Of a stretch of 64,000 nt of DNA, positions 60,119 to 64,000 are shown in pieces. The notes beneath the pieces are model-generated. The model saw only the letters and a list, made by a program, of their open reading frames with translations, was not told the origin of the DNA and searched no databases. The translations under genes were made by a program, and so were the position numbers. Numbering within the stretch: position 1 is the first letter of the stretch; every line of letters begins with the position of its first letter. Source of the stretch: Algoriphagus sp. PAP.12 (GTDB lineage: Bacteria; Bacteroidota; Bacteroidia; Cytophagales; Cyclobacteriaceae); assembly GCF_026652115.1 (NCBI RefSeq), contig NZ_JAPPSQ010000002.1, positions 301,244-365,243 on the forward strand, read 5' to 3'.

Positions 60119-61321
60119 ATGAGCCAACCTACCTCAAGAAGTGCCCTGATTTTGATCGTAATTGCTCAATTTTTGGGCACTTCTCTTTGGTTTGCAGGTA
60201 ATGCGGTTATTCCAGAAATAAGCAAGATTTTAGGAGAACCAGAATTAACAGCTTCCATTACCACAGCTGTACAGTTTGGGTTTATCTCAGGAACGCTGGT
60301 TTTTGCTATTCTATCTATACCAGATAGGTTTCCACCCAATAAGGTCTTTTTCTGCAGTTCTTTATTAGCAGCTTTTTTCAATCTGGGGATCACCCTTCTT
60401 CCCCTTCATTTATCTAGTCTATTAATCGGCCGCTTTTTGGTAGGCTTTTTCCTTGCAGGAATTTATCCAGTCGGAATGAAGATCGCTGCTGATTATTTCC
60501 AAAAAGGACTTGGATCAGCCCTAGGTTTTTTAGTTGGAGCATTGGTTTTAGGAACGGCATTTCCTCATTTGATTCGAGCCTTGGATTTGCAATTTTCCTG
60601 GAAATTCATTTTCTGGACTACATCTGCACTTGCTTGCTTGGGAGGAATTTTAATAAGTTGGAAAGTTCCTGACGGTCCATTTCGCAAGGCAAGTCCTAAA
60701 TTTGACTGGGGAGTCATACCGAGAATATCCAAACTACCAGCCCTGAAAGGAGCTGCCTCAGGCTATTTTGGGCACATGTGGGAACTTTATACCTTTTGGG
60801 CGTTTGTTCCTGCTCTCGTAGCTTATTTTAGTTCACAGCCTACCCAAACAGCTTTCAACGCATATCTTTCATTTGCAATCATCGGAGTAGGTGCAATTTC
60901 CTGTGGAATTGGAGGATTGATCTCTGTTAAAAAAGGATCCAAAACAGTTGCTCTATTCTCGTTAGTAGGATCTGGAATTTGTTGTCTCTTTCTTTGGATA
61001 CTACCTAATTCACCGGATTTTCTCTGGATTGGCTTTCTCCTGATTTGGGGAATGTTGGTAACGGCAGACTCTCCGCAATTTTCAACATTGGTGGCTCAAG
61101 CAACTCCCTCTGAATACAAAGGAACAGCACTTACTTTAGTCAATTGCTTTGGTTTTTCCCTAACTATCCTATCGATTCAGTTTGCTCAATTTTTACAAAA
61201 ATGGTTGGAAGTTACCCAAGTATTGAGTCTTTTATTCCTGGGACCTGCTGTAGGTCTATTGCTTTTCAAAATCTTTAAAAATAAAAAGGAGGCTCTGTCT
61301 CCAAGCCTCCCTGCGTCTTAA
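60119..61321 (+). CDS. MFS transporter
   Basis: 400 residues, 12 predicted helices. The MFS loop 2-3 region is IPDRFPPNKVFF, and helix 4 holds GRFLVGFFLAGIYPVGMKIAADYF. It resembles sugar or multidrug importers without a firm substrate. It follows the aldo/keto reductase by 1 nt. Its last codons form half of a terminator hairpin (61288-61310) used by the opposite strand. Confidence 0.85.
   Translation: MSQPTSRSALILIVIAQFLGTSLWFAGNAVIPEISKILGEPELTASITTAVQFGFISGTLVFAILSIPDRFPPNKVFFCSSLLAAFFNLGITLLPLHLSSLLIGRFLVGFFLAGIYPVGMKIAADYFQKGLGSALGFLVGALVLGTAFPHLIRALDLQFSWKFIFWTTSALACLGGILISWKVPDGPFRKASPKFDWGVIPRISKLPALKGAASGYFGHMWELYTFWAFVPALVAYFSSQPTQTAFNAYLSFAIIGVGAISCGIGGLISVKKGSKTVALFSLVGSGICCLFLWILPNSPDFLWIGFLLIWGMLVTADSPQFSTLVAQATPSEYKGTALTLVNCFGFSLTILSIQFAQFLQKWLEVTQVLSLLFLGPAVGLLLFKIFKNKKEALSPSLPAS
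61279..61310 (-). terminator. Terminator of the 61337 gene inside the MFS coding end
   Basis: On the minus strand GGAGGC (61310-61305) pairs with GCCTCC (61293-61288), followed by TTTTTATTTTT. The hairpin is coded within the last codons of the plus-strand MFS gene. Confidence 0.7.
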
Positions 61322-61336
61322 CAAACCGGACCTCTG

Positions 61337-62128
61337 TTATCGAACGACGTTTTCTAGTGTTGCTAAATAAACCCACTTTTGGTCTCGTGAGTTCAAGCCT
61401 TCATTGACAGCATCTCTTTCTTCTGCTGTTTGATCCAAATCTTCATAAGCCTGACCATTGAAAAACTGCATGTAGTCTTTATACATATTCATCGTCAAGT
61501 GAGTGGATTGGGCTTGTGAACCTAGCGGAAGCGCCGTTCTCAAGAAACTCCAATGTCCCATCAGACCTTTTTCAATTCGCTCTTGATGAATTGGCTTAAA
61601 AACTTCCATTTCCGCCTGTTCGTAATCGTCAAACAAGCCTTCATTGGCTTTCATTAAATCAAAAGAGGCCAATACACCAGGTTTCATTTGAAAGCTATCA
61701 TCTGTGTGGGCAACTTCTTTCATATAAAGCCTCATAGGCATATCTCTCATAGCGAGAGATTCTTGGAAGAGTTTGACCACTTGGGCATCGTTCAAATGAG
61801 GATAAGCAATTTTGGTATACTCCATCATCTTTTCCTCATCCAGACCGTTCATCATATTCACAGGATCGTCATAATAGGTGATCATAATGTATTGGAAGTC
61901 GCTGTGATCAGCACCTGATTGCAGCGCCCAAAAATCCCAACCATCGATCTTTCCGTCATTCAAAGCCTGACGATATACCTTTTCCATCAAATCCTTAAAT
62001 TCGATATAGTCAAAGATTTGGTCATTTTCCACTTTGACAAATTCGAATACCATATACTGAGTTTGCTGGGCTCTGAGGGTTGAGAACCATAGCAACCCAC
62101 CAATCAATAAAAAAACAATTTTTTTCAT
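61337..62128 (-). CDS. Secreted protein of unknown function
   Basis: 263 residues with a signal peptide (about 1-20, LRAQ). The mature sequence has an ABM-like rhythm in two halves: YMVFEFVKVENDQIFDYIE, then DGWDFWALQSGADH and FQYIMITYYDD. The second half carries KPIHQERIEKGLMGHWSFL and LTMNMYKDYMQF, which resembles a repeat of the same beta-alpha-beta pattern. It may be a dimeric ferredoxin-like fold in duplicate. I cannot name the family. The start ATG is at 62128; the gene is divergent from the aminotransferase across 199 nt. Confidence 0.65.
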   Translation of the reverse strand: MKKIVFLLIGGLLWFSTLRAQQTQYMVFEFVKVENDQIFDYIEFKDLMEKVYRQALNDGKIDGWDFWALQSGADHSDFQYIMITYYDDPVNMMNGLDEEKMMEYTKIAYPHLNDAQVVKLFQESLAMRDMPMRLYMKEVAHTDDSFQMKPGVLASFDLMKANEGLFDDYEQAEMEVFKPIHQERIEKGLMGHWSFLRTALPLGSQAQSTHLTMNMYKDYMQFFNGQAYEDLDQTAEERDAVNEGLNSRDQKWVYLATLENVVR

Positions 62129-62327
62129 ATTACAGGGGGTTTAGGGTTAATTGTGCTTTTGTATAATTTAAAAATATATTTTGTTTGAAAGCAAATTTTT
62201 AAAATGAAATTTTATTTATTGGATTTTTTCAGGATAAAACTTATTTTTAATAAAGTAAGTCCGAAAATGTAATTTTTACAAAGCAGGTCGAGAAATCTTG
62301 GAATATTACTAATAAAACGAACATAAG

Positions 62328-63449
62328 ATGACAGGAATTACAAGAAGATCATGGCTAAAAAAAGTGGGGATAAGCACCGGTCTTTCCTTAGCTGGAACTG
62401 GTTTTTTAAGTGATTTGAGTGCTGAAGAAATCAAAAAGTTTAATCCTAGACCTTTTGAGGGGCCGGTAAGACTCGGTTCGAATGAGAACCCGTATGGCCC
62501 TTCTCAAAAAGTTAGACAGGCTATGCAAACCCATTTTGACTTGGGTTGTAGGTATCCATACGCTTACAACGGAGACCTGACAAAGATGATTGCTGAAAAA
62601 GAAGGTGTTCCCGAAGACCACATTGTATTGGTCGCTGGATCTACTGAAGGATTGAAAGTCACAGGAATCACCTTTGGTGAAGGAGGAGAAATCATTAGCT
62701 GTGCTCCTACTTTCTTGACTATGATGGATTATGCAGCACTTTGGGGCACGGATATCAATTGGGTTCCATTGACCAAAGACTTAGACTTTGATTTGGATGA
62801 AATAGAAAAGCGAGTCACCTATGAGACCAGATTGGTTTTCCTTTGTAATCCAAATAACCCTACTGGAAAGCTTCTTCCTGCAGATAGAGTAAGAGATTTC
62901 TGCGAAACAGTCAGCAAGAAAGCAATTGTGTTTAGTGACGAGGCCTATTATGATTTTATCACCGAGCCTAACTATCCCTCCATGGTTGAATTAGTCAAAG
63001 AGGGAAAAGATGTGATTGTGTCCAGAACATTCTCCAAGGTATATGGCTTAGCGGGAATAAGATTGGGTTATATGATTGCAAGACCTGCTTTGGCTGAGAA
63101 ACTACGAGACAGAGTAGTTGCCAGTACCAATATCATGGCGATTGAAGCCGGAAAAGCCGCACTTCAGGATCAAGAGTTTTATGACTTTGCAATCCAAAAA
63201 ACTAATGAAGCAAAAGCTGATATAATAGCGACATTGAAGGATTTGAAACTTCCATATGCCACTTCCCATGCCAATTTCATATTCTTCCATTCCGGAAGAG
63301 ATATCGTTGAATTAAACAAAACCTTTAGAGACAAAGGGATCATCATTGGAAGACCTTTTCCACCCTTGAATGATTGGTGTAGAATTTCGACTGGAACTAC
63401 AGAAGAAATTGCGTTATTTAATCAAACATTACGAGAAGTCTATAGCTGA
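62328..63449 (+). CDS. Tat-signal class I/II PLP aminotransferase (HisC-like)
   Basis: 373 residues. MTGITRRSWLKKVGIS is a twin-arginine signal followed by a hydrophobic stretch to about residue 29. The fold is intact: RLGSNENPYGPS, AGSTEGLK, NPNNPTG near 174-180, FSDEAYYDF (Asp204, Tyr207), PLP-Lys237 in SRTFSKVYGLAG, and GIRLGY. It looks like histidinol-phosphate aminotransferases, but the Tat signal implies folding with PLP in the cytosol and export. Tat-dependent PLP enzymes of this kind are known only by annotation to me. The stop overlaps the next start by 1 nt. Confidence 0.88.
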   Translation: MTGITRRSWLKKVGISTGLSLAGTGFLSDLSAEEIKKFNPRPFEGPVRLGSNENPYGPSQKVRQAMQTHFDLGCRYPYAYNGDLTKMIAEKEGVPEDHIVLVAGSTEGLKVTGITFGEGGEIISCAPTFLTMMDYAALWGTDINWVPLTKDLDFDLDEIEKRVTYETRLVFLCNPNNPTGKLLPADRVRDFCETVSKKAIVFSDEAYYDFITEPNYPSMVELVKEGKDVIVSRTFSKVYGLAGIRLGYMIARPALAEKLRDRVVASTNIMAIEAGKAALQDQEFYDFAIQKTNEAKADIIATLKDLKLPYATSHANFIFFHSGRDIVELNKTFRDKGIIIGRPFPPLNDWCRISTGTTEEIALFNQTLREVYS

Positions 63450-64000
63450 TGCTAGAATCAACAATAACCCTACAAAATCATCAAATCCTGCTTAGACCTA
63501 TTTTTAAGCAGGATTTTCCTTTTATGCTAACCTTGACGCAGGAGAAGGAAATGTGGAATTACTTTACCTCAGATTTGAGCATTCCTGAGGAATTGGAAAA
63601 ATGGGCTCAACCAGCATTTGATGGGGATAGAGTCCAGTTTACGGTTATTGATAAAGAAACACAGGAAATATTAGGTTCCTCTGCTTTTGGAAACTATTCC
63701 AAAAAGGATGAAAGAATCGAAATCGGCTGGACCTGGCTAGGAAAGCCATCTCAGGGAAAAGGAGTTAATTCCCAAATGAAATTCTTAATGATGGAATATG
63801 CATTTGAAATCCTGAAAGTAAAGCGGGTAGAAATCAAAACTGATGTCTTAAATCTGCCAGCACGAAAAGCCCTGTTGAAAATGGGAATAATCGAGGAAGG
63901 TGTCCTAAGGAGTCATACCCTTCTTTGTACAGGGAGGAGAAGAGACACGATATATTACAGTGTATTGGAACAAGAGTGGCCTACTTTGAAGGAAAATTGG
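63449..64000 (+). CDS. GNAT-family N-acetyltransferase, 3' end cut by window edge
   Basis: 184 codons, open to the right edge. The start ATG 63449 overlaps the aminotransferase stop by one base (TGATG). The N-terminus ITLQNHQILLRPIFKQDF is the typical RimJ/RimL-like GNAT start. The acetyl-CoA loop is EIGWTWLGKPSQGKGVNSQM, and the later KVKRVEIKTDVLNLPARKAL segment and MGIIEEGVLR follow the family. The substrate is unknown. An intrinsic terminator-like hairpin lies within codons 12-23. Confidence 0.85.
   Translation, partial: MLESTITLQNHQILLRPIFKQDFPFMLTLTQEKEMWNYFTSDLSIPEELEKWAQPAFDGDRVQFTVIDKETQEILGSSAFGNYSKKDERIEIGWTWLGKPSQGKGVNSQMKFLMMEYAFEILKVKRVEIKTDVLNLPARKALLKMGIIEEGVLRSHTLLCTGRRRDTIYYSVLEQEWPTLKENW
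63483..63525 (+). terminator. Terminator-like hairpin inside the GNAT 5' coding region
   Basis: A perfect 12-bp stem, AAATCCTGCTTA (63483-63494) and TAAGCAGGATTT (63505-63516), with a 10-nt loop, is followed by TCCTTTT. It could end the aminotransferase transcript although it lies within the GNAT coding sequence. Confidence 0.55.

Overview
The window reads as chromosomal DNA of a free-living Bacteroidota bacterium, most likely order Cytophagales and possibly an Algoriphagus-like member of the Cyclobacteriaceae. This placement is an impression from gene content and style, not a computed one. Supporting signs are AT-rich DNA, many short Bacteroidota-type lipoprotein and signal peptides, TAnnTTTG-type promoter candidates, a transketolase split into two subunits, a MoxR/DUF58/BatA-like operon, DUF1080, DUF4159, DUF5996 and META-domain proteins, and many carbohydrate enzymes. 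I recognised no rRNA, tRNA, CRISPR array, prophage or transposase gene.

Layout. 1-2112: end of a YggS-type gene, a DUF423 membrane protein and a PBP4-like DD-carboxypeptidase. 2184-6700: a tight envelope operon (alpha/beta hydrolase, ECF sigma factor, four-helix membrane partner, LD-carboxypeptidase, SGNH lipoprotein, DUF4377/META lipoprotein) closed by a strong terminator. 6761-11612: FAH-family enzyme, M23 peptidase, Bcp peroxiredoxin and both transketolase halves. 11611-18802: a pentapeptide-repeat protein with a TIR/nucleotide-fold-like tail, a GNAT, a GH99-like lipoprotein, a DoxX-like protein and a tricorn-type protease. 18913-22522: three small unknown proteins and a GH30 lipoprotein sitting between two repeat-rich spacers. 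22523-29919 (minus strand): six-gene MoxR/DUF58/BatA-like operon. 30085-33060 (minus): a TldE/TldD pair in which only TldD carries a Tat-like signal. 33465-35766: an unknown secreted protein and a double SGNH esterase. 35795-45640 (minus): MscS channel, carbonic anhydrase, a four-gene sugar-oxidation cluster, an M14 peptidase, and a Gfo/Idh oxidoreductase with a DUF1080 hydrolase. 45776-51015: a large M14 peptidase, then a BlaI/M56 regulatory pair whose M56 protein ends in a domain duplicated in the next secreted protein, and a SixA-like phosphatase. 51172-64000: topA, a secreted carboxypeptidase-regulatory-domain protein, a sirtuin-to-MFS gene run that includes a 49-codon gene with ATGA overlaps at both ends, an unknown secreted protein, a Tat-signal PLP aminotransferase and a GNAT open at the right edge.

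How it fits together. Much of the content concerns the cell envelope (DacB, LdcA, M23, MscS, Bat-like complex, ECF sigma) and use of external glycans and peptides (GH30, GH99-like, CE12-like esterase, DUF1080 with Gfo/Idh, M14 peptidases, tricorn). The best candidates for something undescribed are the BlaI/M56 module with its duplicated extracytoplasmic domain, the pentapeptide-repeat protein with its Rossmann-like tail, the small ORF at 56490-56639, and the repeats that bracket the GH30 gene.
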